64,000 nucleotides of DNA from positions 1 through 64,000 of the forward strand of contig JAPPMC010000311.1 in the NCBI GenBank assembly GCA_028819235.1, in the 5' to 3' direction. A program made the translations under genes and the position numbers. This DNA is from Bryobacterales bacterium. Lineage in GTDB: Bacteria; Acidobacteriota; Terriglobia; Bryobacterales; UBA6623. Shown in pieces: positions 8,865 to 17,653 of this stretch (within the stretch, counting starts at the first letter, position 1; each line of letters begins with the position of its first letter). The notes under the pieces were generated by a model, which was not told where the DNA came from, searched no databases, and saw only the letters and a list, made by a program, of their open reading frames with translations.

Positions 8865-9461
8865 ATGACCCAAGAATCCATCACGGCGCTGATTGGCCTA
8901 GCAATCGCGATGACATGGACACCCGGTCCGAACAACACTCTGCTGAGCGCCTCCGGTGCAAACTTCGGGTGGCGCAAGACCCTGCCGCACGTGATGGGCG
9001 TCACCATCGGCTTTCCGCTGATGCTGTCTGCCGTGGCAGTCGGCCTTGAGCGCGCCGTCGGGCAGTCTGCGGCGTTTATGGGCGCGCTGCGCTGGATCGG
9101 CATCGGAGTGATCCTGCTGTTCGCCTGGCGCATTGCAATGGCAGACGCAGCAGCGACCGGGGCCAGAGGACGACCGCTCACGTTCCTCGAGGCGATCGGA
9201 TTCCAGTGGGTGAATCCCAAGGCTTGGGGCTTGGCAGTGTACGTGACGACCACGTACGGCTCCGGCCATGCGGCCCTTTCGAACACCGCGTTCGCCGCTG
9301 CAGCCTTCTTGATCTCGGGATTTGCGTCGTCAGCGACGTGGGCGGTCTTCGGCGCGGGCATTGGCGTTGCGCTGAGTCAAGGCTGGCGGCTCAGGGCCTT
9401 CAACATCGCCATGGCCCTCCTCCTGCTGGCCAGCGCTGGCTGGCTTTTCCTAGAGAGCTGA
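8865..9461 (+). CDS. LysE/RhtB-family amino-acid exporter
   Basis: This 198-residue membrane protein has about six hydrophobic helices. The LysE/RhtB signature sits near residues 16-30 (AMTWTPGPNNTLLSASG). Later comes the conserved FQWVNPKAWG segment, in which Asn-Pro-Lys precedes a helix. Members export amino acids or homoserine-lactone-like metabolites across the inner membrane. Length is typical (about 200). It stands alone between the sulfatase and a convergent gene, so context does not identify the exported compound. Confidence 0.9.
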   Translation: MTQESITALIGLAIAMTWTPGPNNTLLSASGANFGWRKTLPHVMGVTIGFPLMLSAVAVGLERAVGQSAAFMGALRWIGIGVILLFAWRIAMADAAATGARGRPLTFLEAIGFQWVNPKAWGLAVYVTTTYGSGHAALSNTAFAAAAFLISGFASSATWAVFGAGIGVALSQGWRLRAFNIAMALLLLASAGWLFLES

Positions 9462-9864
9462 TCTGGCGCAGCACCGGTTGACGCGAACTGCGGACGCGAG
9501 CCAGACTCGACCCTCACTTCGCGCGGGACGGCGACCCAAGGCAGGGCGCGATTGGCTCTTGGGGCAAGTGCGCCTCCACCCGATCATCACGGCTCCGAGC
9601 CCATACCAAGTTGGGCGATACTCCCCTGAGCCATCCCCGTGGGGCTATCGAGCGCTTCGGTGCGCGCCAAGGAAGCCGAAGCTGCCGACCGCGCGCGGGC
9701 AGCAGCCGGCCGTAGCTGCCCGAGGGCCGGCGTCGACCTGCTGTGCCGTCAAGTCAAGAGCGAGCCCTGCAGCGTCCAACCTTAATCCGACACCTATCCT
9801 CCACCCGCGCAGGAAGCACTCGAAGAGTGCTACAGCAAGAGGGGGTGGCCTAACGCACGAGACG
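9462..9864 (+). other. 403-bp convergent intergenic region
   Basis: This stretch lies between the LysE-type gene on + and the convergent Gfo/Idh gene on -. I see no supported gene. The only structure noted is the hairpin at 9816-9830, listed separately. Long open frames crossing it on + are antisense to the Gfo/Idh gene. Confidence 0.4.
9816..9830 (-). terminator. possible terminator hairpin for the - strand Gfo/Idh gene
   Basis: A perfect GCACTC/GAGTGC stem with a three-base loop lies about 35 bases past the stop codon of the - strand gene. Read on -, it is followed by the T/C-rich TTCCT. The tract is short for an intrinsic terminator. Confidence 0.35.
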
Positions 9865-11211
9865 CTAGACAGACAGCACCCACGGCTCCCGATAGGGCCG
9901 TTTGTACATGATCGCCTCGGCCTCGGGGTCATCGATGACCCGCTCGTTGTCCACGTCCCAGTACACCCGCCGGCCCGTCCGCACGGCGGCGTTTCCCAGA
10001 TGGCAGCCGACCATCGAGTCGTGGCTGACCTCAACATCGGAGCGAGGGCGCTCACGGGTCCGCATGCATTCCAAGAAGTTCTTGACGTGCTCCAGATGCA
10101 TGTCGTCCCGGTCCGGTCGGTACGCCTGAAACGGCACGCCAGGCGCCTTGTACTCCCGGACGCGCTTGTCGATGCGATCCGTCTCGGGCAGCACCTCCCA
10201 ACCCTGCCGATCGACGATCAGGATTCCGTTTTCGCCATGCAGCATCACCCCATGTTCGCGATCTGCTGGCCCGCGGCCAACTCCGAGGGCGTGCTCCCAG
10301 ACCATCGAGAAGTCCGGAAACTCGTACAGCACCTGCTGCGTGTCTGGCGTGATCATTGCGTCCTTCGGGTAGGCGAACTTGCCCCCTACGGACATTGCGG
10401 AAGTCGGGGACTTGATGCCCATGTACCAGTTCGCGATGTCGATCATGTGGGCGCCCCAGTCGGTCATCAGGCCGCCCGAGTACTCCCAGTACCAGCGGAA
10501 GTTGAAGTGGAATCTGTTCCGGTTGAAGGCACGGCTGGGCGTGGGTCCCAGCCACATGTCGTAGTCGACGCCGGCCGGCGGATCTTCGTCCGGCAGGTGC
10601 GGTGTCTCTCCCTTCCAGTCCAGATATGCCCAGCAGCGAACCAGGCGCACCTTTCCCAGCTTGCCGCTGTCGACAAACTCCTTGGCCTCTCGATACTGCC
10701 GGCCGGATCGCTGCTGCGTTCCCATTTGGACAACTCGCTCGTGATTGCGCGCCGCCGTGACCATCTGGCGACCCTCCCACACTGTCATTGCGAGAGGCTT
10801 CTCTACGTAGACGTCCTTTCCGGCCTTGCAGGCCTCCACTGTTGGCAGGGCATGCCAATGGTCCGGAGTGGCCACGATGACGGCATCGATGTCGGCCCGC
10901 TCCACGACCCTCCTGAAATCGCCCGACTGGAATTCGGACGCCTGACCGGCGGGCGCGACTACGTCCTTCTCTGTCCTGGCAATCTGCGATTCGTCGACGT
11001 CGCAGAGAGCGACCGCTTGGGTGTTTCCGGCCTTGAGCATGTCCCTAAGATCCGCACGGCCCATTCCGCCGCAGCCGATTAGGCCGAGCCGGATCCGATC
11101 GTTGGCACCCAGCACGCGGCTGGCAGAGGCTGCGCTCATCGGTGCGACCGTGCCGACGGCTGCGGCCGCCAAGAAAGAACGTCGGGATGCGTGAAGTTTC
11201 GGTGTCGCCAT
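9865..11211 (-). CDS. Tat-exported Gfo/Idh/MocA family oxidoreductase
   Basis: This 448-residue protein is a second exported Gfo/Idh/MocA enzyme. The ATG at 11211 gives a Tat signal (ASRRSFLAAAAVG). It is followed by the Rossmann fingerprint GLIGCGGMGR and the EKP motif in VEKPLAMTVWEGRQM. WEYSGGLMTDWGAHMIDIANWYMG and related C-terminal-domain blocks match the family. It differs from the one at 5860 in having the standard EKP rather than QKP. It is divergent from the ABC ATPase with 123 bp between start codons, a region that must hold both promoters. Role is probably periplasmic oxidation of a sugar or glycan-derived compound. Confidence 0.9.
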   Translation of the reverse strand: MATPKLHASRRSFLAAAAVGTVAPMSAASASRVLGANDRIRLGLIGCGGMGRADLRDMLKAGNTQAVALCDVDESQIARTEKDVVAPAGQASEFQSGDFRRVVERADIDAVIVATPDHWHALPTVEACKAGKDVYVEKPLAMTVWEGRQMVTAARNHERVVQMGTQQRSGRQYREAKEFVDSGKLGKVRLVRCWAYLDWKGETPHLPDEDPPAGVDYDMWLGPTPSRAFNRNRFHFNFRWYWEYSGGLMTDWGAHMIDIANWYMGIKSPTSAMSVGGKFAYPKDAMITPDTQQVLYEFPDFSMVWEHALGVGRGPADREHGVMLHGENGILIVDRQGWEVLPETDRIDKRVREYKAPGVPFQAYRPDRDDMHLEHVKNFLECMRTRERPRSDVEVSHDSMVGCHLGNAAVRTGRRVYWDVDNERVIDDPEAEAIMYKRPYREPWVLSV

Positions 11212-11334
11212 TGGGTCGGGCGCGGCCCATGCGGCTTGCCCTGCACCATTAGAATATCGGAAGCCGGGCCGAACACCGTGTTTCGGCACTGTGATAATCT
11301 GGCCCTCCGGAGAGCTCCCCACTCCGGTTGGCCG

Positions 11335-12813
11335 ATGCTCTTGGATCTCTCATCCATCCGCAAGCGCTTTGGCGGCGTGCACGCGCTCCGGGATGGGTCC
11401 CTGGATGTCAAGCCGGGACAGGTCCATGCGCTGCTCGGAGAGAACGGCGCAGGCAAGTCCACGCTGATGAAGATCGCAGCGGGCATGGAGCGCCGGGACG
11501 GGGGCGACATGCGATGGAGGGGCCGCCGAGTCCACTTCGCAGTTCCGGCGGACGCCCACGCCGTGGGCATCCGTATGGTTCACCAGGAATCGCTGCTCGC
11601 ACCACACCTCACGGTCGCGGAGAACATATTCTTGGGCAGAGAGCCCGGCCGCGGGGGACTGATGGATCGATCCGGTATGGAACGCGCCACTGACGCTCTG
11701 CTTGAGAGCCAGCGTTTCCCGCTTGAGGCCCACTGGAAGGTACAGGCCCTGAGCCCGGCCCAGCGCCAGCTAGTCGAGATCTGCCGGGCGCTTCAAGGCG
11801 AGGCGTCCCTGCTGATCTTTGACGAGCCGACCTCGTCGCTCTCCGAGGCGGAATCGCGGGAAGTGTTTCGGATTGTCGGCGAACTCTCAGCGAAGGGAAT
11901 CGGCATCATCTACATCACACACAAGCTGGCAGAACTGCGGAAGATCGCCCACCACGTGACGATTCTCCGGGATGGGTCGACGGTGCATTCCGGCGCCATG
12001 GACGATATCTCGACGAACGGGATCGTGCGTCATATGGTGGGGCGCAAGCTCACGGCGATCTACCAGCGCGGGAAGGCCAACCCGGGGGATACCCGTCTTC
12101 GGGTCAGCCTTCCGGGGGTCCAGTTTGCCGTCCGGGCGGGAGAGGTCGTGGGCATGGCTGGCTTGGTGGGATCCGGCCGGACGGAGGTGTGCGAGACAGT
12201 CTTCGGCATCACTCCCGGGCCATCGGGATCCGTCGCAGTGAACGGTGTGGCCCAAGACATCCAGTCTCCGTGCGATGCGGTCGCTGCCGGCATTGCACTC
12301 GTCACAGAGGATCGCCAGTACACCGGCCTGGCAACAAGGCTCAGCCTCAGGGCCAACATGACCATGGCGAACTTGGAGCGCGTTTCCAGATACGGGGTAG
12401 TCATGACTCGCAAGGAGCGCTCCGTGACAGAGGGATTCCGGGCACGGCTGAAGATCCGATCGGATGGGGTCGAACAGAGTGCCCGCCAGCTGAGCGGCGG
12501 GAATCAGCAGAAGGTGGTCATCGCGAAGTGGCTTTTCCGCGACACGGACATCGTTCTCTTCGACGAGCCCACGAAGGGCATTGACGTCGGTGCGAAGACC
12601 GAGGTGTTCGCCCTGATGGACGAAATGGCGCGTCAGGGTAAGGCGTTGGTCATGGTCAGCTCCGAGCTTCCCGAACTGCTGCAGATCGCCGACCGCATCC
12701 TAGTGATGCGCCACGGGCGAATCGTCGCCGAACTGCCTCGCGAGACGACGCAAGAGGAGATCATGCACCACGCCACGGTCGGGGCAGATGCCCCGGACCC
12801 GGGCGGCGCTTAG
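11335..12813 (+). CDS. sugar ABC transporter ATP-binding protein (RbsA/MglA type)
   Basis: This 492-residue protein has two fused ABC ATPase domains. The first has Walker A GENGAGKST, a signature region LSPAQRQLVEICRAL in place of LSGGQ, and Walker B LLIFDEPTSSL. The second domain has a degenerate P-loop (GLVGSGRTE), an intact LSGGNQQKVVIAKWL signature and IVLFDEPTKGIDVG. This asymmetric arrangement is the hallmark of RbsA/MglA/XylG-type ATPases of monosaccharide importers, or the related nucleoside (BmpA-linked) systems. No permease or substrate-binding protein gene is adjacent; the next gene is an unrelated AGCS symporter. ATG 11335 is chosen because the ABC homology starts directly after it. 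Confidence 0.88.
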   Translation: MLLDLSSIRKRFGGVHALRDGSLDVKPGQVHALLGENGAGKSTLMKIAAGMERRDGGDMRWRGRRVHFAVPADAHAVGIRMVHQESLLAPHLTVAENIFLGREPGRGGLMDRSGMERATDALLESQRFPLEAHWKVQALSPAQRQLVEICRALQGEASLLIFDEPTSSLSEAESREVFRIVGELSAKGIGIIYITHKLAELRKIAHHVTILRDGSTVHSGAMDDISTNGIVRHMVGRKLTAIYQRGKANPGDTRLRVSLPGVQFAVRAGEVVGMAGLVGSGRTEVCETVFGITPGPSGSVAVNGVAQDIQSPCDAVAAGIALVTEDRQYTGLATRLSLRANMTMANLERVSRYGVVMTRKERSVTEGFRARLKIRSDGVEQSARQLSGGNQQKVVIAKWLFRDTDIVLFDEPTKGIDVGAKTEVFALMDEMARQGKALVMVSSELPELLQIADRILVMRHGRIVAELPRETTQEEIMHHATVGADAPDPGGA

Positions 12814-12972
12814 GGAGGACACGTCCGGTCTGGCTGCGGAACGGGAGTCCAGAGCGAGGACCCGGAATCCAAATGGCTGTTCGAGCGCGGCCCACCGCGC
12901 AATCCGAGCGCGACCTGGGGACTGGCCGCCAACGGCGGACCATCTATATACACTGGTTAGCTGGTTGAGCCA

Positions 12973-14331
12973 ATGGACTGGCTGCTCGAACTCAACAGCA
13001 GGGTCAACAACATTGTTTGGGGCACGCCCATGCTGGTGGTGCTGGTCGGATCCGGGGTGGTCCTGACCGTTGTCACCAAGGGAATCCAATTCCGCAGATT
13101 CGCGTACGCTGTCCGTCAGGTCCTGACCGGGCGTCGGCATCCCCTCGCGCAAGGCACTGTCTCGCCGTTCCAAGCGCTTGCCACCTCTCTGTCGGCGACT
13201 GTTGGAGTCGGGAATATCGCTGGTGTGTCGATCGCGATCGCGACGGGCGGCCCCGGAGCCGTCTTCTGGATGTTCATGACCGGACTCGTCGGAATGGCAA
13301 CCAAGTACTCCGAGATTGCGGTGGCTCTCGAGTACCGTCAGCGAGATGCGTCTGGAGCATTGCGGGGCGGGGCGATGTACGTTCTCTCAAGGGGCTTCAA
13401 GATGCCCTGGCTGGGGACGATCTTCGCGCTGAACTGTTCTCTGGCGGCGTTCGGGATCGGCAACATGACCCAGGCCAACACCGTGGCAAACGCCCTGCAA
13501 GGGGAATTCCAAATCCCAGTGTGGTCGACAGGTATCGCCCTTGCATTCATCACGGCACTGGTGGTGATCGGTGGAATCCGCCGGATTGCCGAGGTGACTT
13601 CGCTTTTAGCCCCGATCATGTGCTTGATGTACATGACGTGCGCATTGGTCGTGGTCTTGAATCATCTGGAGGACATACCTGGAGTGATCGCCTTGGTGAT
13701 CAGTTCTGCCTTTGACGGGCACGCCGCAGTAGGCGGCTTTTTGGGCGCCTCGGCGCAGATGGCGATACGCACAGGAATCGCACGCGGCCTGTTCTCCAGC
13801 GAGGCGGGCCTGGGCAGCGCGCCAATCGTCCACTCTGCGGCGGTCACGGACCATCCGGCGCGGCAGGCAACGTACGGGATCTTCGGGGTGTTCCTGGACA
13901 CTCTCGTCGTTTGCATGCTGACAGCGTCAATCGTGTTGGTGACCGGTGTCTGGGATTCGGGCAATACGGGAGCCCAGCTCACCGCCACGGCCTTTCAAGT
14001 CGGCTTCAGCGGATACTTGGGCGGCCCGATGGTGGCCATCGCTGTCGCGATGTTCGGCTTTTCGACGATCATTGGCTGGGCCTACTACGGCGAGACCGGG
14101 ATCGTGTACATGTTCGGGCTGCGCCCGATTCCCATCTACCGAATAGCTTGGACGGCAGCGGTGTTGGTCGGGGCGGTGGGCGGTCTGGAGACGGTCTGGA
14201 AGATCGCTGACACACTAAACGCTCTCATGGCAGTTCCAAACTTGGTCGCAGTGCTTGGATCGATCCACATCCTGCGGCGCCAGATGCACGAGTTCTTCGA
14301 CCTTCACGAGGTGCGCAAGGTCACCGAATGA
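12973..14331 (+). CDS. AGCS-family sodium:alanine/glycine symporter
   Basis: This 452-residue polytopic protein has the alanine/glycine:cation symporter signatures SATVGVGNIAGVSIAIATGG and the following GPGAVFWMFMTGLVGMATKY. Further helices contain RGLFSSEAGLGSAPIVH and STIIGWAYYGETG, both characteristic of the family. It imports small neutral amino acids with sodium across the inner membrane. Length is normal. An A/T-rich CTATATACAC stretch 30 bases upstream may belong to its promoter. Confidence 0.92.
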   Translation: MDWLLELNSRVNNIVWGTPMLVVLVGSGVVLTVVTKGIQFRRFAYAVRQVLTGRRHPLAQGTVSPFQALATSLSATVGVGNIAGVSIAIATGGPGAVFWMFMTGLVGMATKYSEIAVALEYRQRDASGALRGGAMYVLSRGFKMPWLGTIFALNCSLAAFGIGNMTQANTVANALQGEFQIPVWSTGIALAFITALVVIGGIRRIAEVTSLLAPIMCLMYMTCALVVVLNHLEDIPGVIALVISSAFDGHAAVGGFLGASAQMAIRTGIARGLFSSEAGLGSAPIVHSAAVTDHPARQATYGIFGVFLDTLVVCMLTASIVLVTGVWDSGNTGAQLTATAFQVGFSGYLGGPMVAIAVAMFGFSTIIGWAYYGETGIVYMFGLRPIPIYRIAWTAAVLVGAVGGLETVWKIADTLNALMAVPNLVAVLGSIHILRRQMHEFFDLHEVRKVTE

Positions 14332-14640
14332 CGCCCACGTACGCGGCGAAGGTCCGTGGCGTGCGGGAAGTGCGCATTCCCACTGCCGGAGGGACTGCCA
14401 ATCTCAAGGCTGCAGTCGCCTGACAAGACTGCTCGGCACGGGCCGTCGCTTGGCGTGTGCAGCGGTCCGCTGGTTCGAACCTTGGCGTCCGGGAGTCGCC
14501 TCTCTCAATTCAGCGCACAGATCCTGGGCGCGAGCGCCCGTGCCACCATCCCGATCCTAGCGACGACGAGTCTTCCCAACGCCAAGGCCAACATCCGGGG
14601 CTCTGCACCCGACCCCGAAGAGGTCGCCGGGTAGCGAAGC
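14332..14640 (+). other. 309-bp intergenic stretch
   Basis: No gene is supported between the AGCS symporter and the convergent Asp-tail protein. A GGTTCGAACC motif near 14471 resembles a tRNA T-arm, but the flanking bases do not pair and no cloverleaf can be drawn. Confidence 0.4.
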
Positions 14641-15015
14641 TCAATCGTCGTCCTCGTCATCGTCATCATCATTGTCGTCATCATCGTCATCGACGAGAAA
14701 GACAAAGTTGAAACTCACCGTACCCGAAGGGGCAGTCTCGGTAGAGTGCTCTTCAATGTCTAAGCCGGCGTTCAGCAATTGCGCAATGGTGGCAGCGCAC
14801 CTGTCAAGTTGCCGGACCGTCACTCCAACGGCACTTGTCACACTCGAGTTCGCGACCAAGATTCGCCCGTCGGCCAGCGTGTTGCAGCGAACGACGGCCA
14901 CCTTGTCGCACTCCCCGGCATCACAGTTGCGGGTAGAGCCCGCAGCCTCGGTCGCCAAGAGGCAAAATGCCGTTACCGAGAATCCTGTGAAGACTACGCC
15001 TAGGCGTTGATACAT
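14641..15015 (-). CDS. small exported protein with a poly-aspartate tail
   Basis: This predicted 124-residue protein is not recognised as any known family. Residues 1-25 form a signal peptide. The mature part has four cysteines (about residues 31, 36, 44 and 73), compatible with two disulfides in the periplasm or outside. The last sixteen residues (109-124) are fourteen Asp with one Asn and one Glu, encoded by near-perfect GAT/GAC triplets. Such a tail could bind calcium or other cations; that is inference. The opposite strand gives a serine-rich shadow. Support for it being real: signal peptide, Cys spacing and a clean ATG. No neighbour suggests a role. Confidence 0.6.
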   Translation of the reverse strand: MYQRLGVVFTGFSVTAFCLLATEAAGSTRNCDAGECDKVAVVRCNTLADGRILVANSSVTSAVGVTVRQLDRCAATIAQLLNAGLDIEEHSTETAPSGTVSFNFVFLVDDDDDDNDDDDDEDDD

Positions 15016-15342
15016 CTCAAGCCCTCCCCTGAAACCAACCGCTCAACGGTACCGCAAAGGTGGTACGGTCGCAACCTTGGGGCTCGTTGGCAGTGAGTCT
15101 CCCGACCAAAAGGCGTCAGCTGTCCGATTTCCACTCCGCTGGACCTTTGACCTTGCGAAGGCGAATGACCCGCCGTCCGGTCCGACGAACCATAAGCTCG
15201 GCCCGAGAGGGTGAGGGGCTGCCAAGAACCCACCCATACGGTCTCTCGCCACTGGCGCGAACTTGCCCCTCTCACTTGGGTAGTGGCGACGGGGGCGGCG
15301 ACACAGACAACGCGTCAGGATCGGCTTCCCTCCGAGGTCCGC
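15016..15342 (-). other. 327-bp intergenic stretch
   Basis: I see no supported coding or RNA feature between the Asp-tail protein and the RNA methyltransferase, both on -. It must hold the promoter of the former. Short open frames here lack family similarity. Confidence 0.4.
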
Positions 15343-16554
15343 CTAGCTGCGATGGAGCGACGCCAGCGTCTCAATGTGGTAGGTCTGCGGGAAGAGGTCC
15401 ACCAGTGTCAAGGCTGTGAGAGCGTAGCCGTGGGCAGCCAAGCCACTCAGGTCCCGGGCGAGCGTGGCCGGGTCACACGAGAGCAGCTGTATGCGCGCCG
15501 GCGCCAACCGGACGATGTGCTTCACGACCCGGGTGCCGAGCCCGGTCCTCGGAGGATCGGCAACAATCAGGTCGGGCCGTCGAGAGTACCCCTCCAAGAA
15601 GGCTTCCACGTTCATTTGCACGGCACGGACCTTGACCCCAGCGCGCCGCGCGTTGAAGCGCAGGTCTCGCATGGCAGCGTTCGAAGAATCAACGGCCAAA
15701 ACCTCCTCGAAGCGCCGCGCAAGCGGAAGCGTGAGCAGTCCTACCCCGGCATACAGGTCGATCGCCAGCTTCCCGCCAACCCCAGCCGCCGCGACCGATC
15801 CCAGATCAGTCACCAAGTGGCGGTTTACCTGAAAGAACGACCGTCCGCTCACCCGGAAGATGTCGTCCCCGCAGCGGTAGTCAAGTGGAATACCCGGACG
15901 ACCGACGCCCAGTTCGGCCTCACAGCGGCGCCAGAATCGGGACGGCAGCGGCCCGGACCGGCGTGGCAGGTTCAACTGGACGTGCTCCTCGTCACTGAAG
16001 ATCTCGATCACCCGCAAGCTTCTCGGAAACCGTCGAGCCGAGGCCATTCCCTGCAGGAGATGCTGGACTGCATTGAGTTTCGGTGAGTTGATGGCGCACG
16101 CATCGGCGGCCACCACCCGGTGGGACCGGGCGGCGTGAAATCCGAGTCGAGCCGTGCGGCCCCGGTGAAGGACGTGGAGCTGAGTGCGGTTGCGGTAACC
16201 GAACGGTTCTGCCTCGATCACCGGGACCGGCCCGTCCCACTCGACACGCCCAATCCTGTCCAAAGTCTCGCGCAAGATCTCAACCTTGTGTGCACCCGCA
16301 GCCGCAGGAACCATGTGCTGGTAGTGGCAGCCGCCGCACTGCGAGAAGTAGGGACAGGGAGGTTGCGCTCTCTCGGAGGATCGCCGGACAACCTGGACTT
16401 CGCTGCCCCGCAGCACTCGGCCCCTCGAAGCGCTGATCTCTGCTTCCACATGCTCGCCCGGGAGCACGAACGGGACGAACACAGACCTGGAACCATGGCG
16501 CGCCAACCCGTCTCCGCCGAAGACGAGCTTCTCGATCTTGAGCGCCGCTCGCAT
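15343..16554 (-). CDS. 23S rRNA/tRNA m5U methyltransferase (RlmD/TrmA family)
   Basis: This 403-residue SAM-dependent RNA uridine-C5 methyltransferase has an N-terminal TRAM-like beta domain at residues 1-60. Four cysteines for a 4Fe-4S cluster follow (Cys67, Cys73, Cys76 in PCPYFSQCGGCHYQH, and Cys153). The SAM-binding motif is IDLYAGVGLLTLPLA, and motif IV is DPPRTGLG. The catalytic Cys360 lies in LLSCDPATLARDL, with Glu398 near the C-terminus (YHIETLA). The Fe-S cysteines favour an RlmD/RlmCD-like rRNA enzyme over cluster-free TrmA. It is probably monocistronic. Confidence 0.9.
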   Translation of the reverse strand: MRAALKIEKLVFGGDGLARHGSRSVFVPFVLPGEHVEAEISASRGRVLRGSEVQVVRRSSERAQPPCPYFSQCGGCHYQHMVPAAAGAHKVEILRETLDRIGRVEWDGPVPVIEAEPFGYRNRTQLHVLHRGRTARLGFHAARSHRVVAADACAINSPKLNAVQHLLQGMASARRFPRSLRVIEIFSDEEHVQLNLPRRSGPLPSRFWRRCEAELGVGRPGIPLDYRCGDDIFRVSGRSFFQVNRHLVTDLGSVAAAGVGGKLAIDLYAGVGLLTLPLARRFEEVLAVDSSNAAMRDLRFNARRAGVKVRAVQMNVEAFLEGYSRRPDLIVADPPRTGLGTRVVKHIVRLAPARIQLLSCDPATLARDLSGLAAHGYALTALTLVDLFPQTYHIETLASLHRS

Positions 16555-16729
16555 TCAATCCGATTCTTGCACCTTGCCAGCGCCCGCACGTTGGAGCCGC
16601 GTGGCCCGACAGGCCACAGCTAGGTGTCCCCCCGTCGGCCGACAGAGGGACCGCCCGGCTGGCGTGCGTCGCCCGGCATCGCCTGACCGCTCCTGATCGG
16701 TTGGTAAACTCGTCCTGAGCCGTCAGCCC

Positions 16730-17653
16730 ATGGCATCGACCGCATTCCTGTTCCCCGGGCAAGGCTCGCAGTCACCGGGCATGGGAGCGGCCGTTGCACA
16801 GCGCTACGCGTCCGCCCGGACCGTCTTCGAAGAAGCGGACGACGCCCTGAACTTCGAGCTCTCTCGGTTGTGCTTCGAAGGCCCTGCGAGCGAGCTCAAG
16901 CGCACGGAGATCACTCAGCCAGCTATCTTGACGGCGTCTGTTGCCACGCTGGCGGCACTGCGCGAGCGGGGGGTCACCGCCGGCTTTGTGGCAGGCCATA
17001 GCCTAGGCGAGTACTCGGCCCTGGTAGCGGCCGGGTCGCTCCGCTTTCGGGACGCGGTTCGGCTGGTGCACCTGCGCGGCCGGCGGATGCAGGAAGCCGT
17101 GCCTCAGGGAGTCGGGGCTATGGCTGCGCTGCTCGGCATCCACGCGGGCGCCGTAGAGCGGGTCTGCGCTGAAGCCTCCGACGGCCAGGTCGTTTCGCCC
17201 GCCAACTTCAACTCGCCTATCCAAACGGTCATTGCAGGCCACACCGAGGCTGTCCGGCGTGCCGTCAAGCTGGCCAGACGGACTGGTGCTCGGAGGGCCG
17301 TGATGCTCCACGTGAGCGCTCCGTTTCACTGCTCCCTCATGGAACCGGCTCGGATTGCGATGGAGCCCGAACTGGACAAAGCCGGGTTTGACGACCTCCA
17401 AGCCGGATTGATCAACAACTGGCAAGCCGCCGAGGTGCGCACGGGCAACGCGGCTCGGACAGGACTCAAGGAGCAGATCGCTAACCCGGTGCGCTGGCAC
17501 CAGACGATCGAGGCGCTCAAGGCCCGCGGGGTGGACCGCTTCGTCGAAGTCGGGCCCGGAAGGGTGCTCACCGGGCTGATGCGCAGCATTGACCGCTCGC
17601 TACCTGCGGCCAGCACGCACAATCTAGCGAGCTTGGAGGGACTCTCTGCATGA
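16730..17653 (+). CDS. fabD: malonyl-CoA:ACP transacylase
   Basis: This 307-residue FabD moves malonyl from CoA to acyl carrier protein in type II fatty-acid synthesis in the cytoplasm. It begins with the FLFPGQGSQ motif. The nucleophile elbow is GHSLGEYSAL with Ser91, and catalytic His200 lies in HVSAPFHCSLM. Length is standard. Its stop overlaps the fabG start (ATGA, 17650-17653). It is the first gene of a four-gene run joined by 4-base overlaps (fabD-fabG-trpC-ubiA). Confidence 0.95.
   Translation: MASTAFLFPGQGSQSPGMGAAVAQRYASARTVFEEADDALNFELSRLCFEGPASELKRTEITQPAILTASVATLAALRERGVTAGFVAGHSLGEYSALVAAGSLRFRDAVRLVHLRGRRMQEAVPQGVGAMAALLGIHAGAVERVCAEASDGQVVSPANFNSPIQTVIAGHTEAVRRAVKLARRTGARRAVMLHVSAPFHCSLMEPARIAMEPELDKAGFDDLQAGLINNWQAAEVRTGNAARTGLKEQIANPVRWHQTIEALKARGVDRFVEVGPGRVLTGLMRSIDRSLPAASTHNLASLEGLSA

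Noticed and set aside
9478..11082. 534-codon open frame on +
   Set aside because: It is antisense to the Gfo/Idh/MocA gene, whose motifs (Tat signal, Rossmann, EKP) are clear on -. The + product has no family features.
14440..14500. tRNA-like GGTTCGAACC
   Set aside because: Flanking bases do not form T, anticodon or acceptor stems.
14672..15010. Serine-rich open frame on + opposite the Asp-tail protein
   Set aside because: The poly-Ser start is the complement of the GAT/GAC run; the - frame has a signal peptide and ordered cysteines, the + frame has neither.
15211..16086. 291-codon open frame on +
   Set aside because: Antisense to the RlmD/TrmA-type methyltransferase with catalytic motifs on -.
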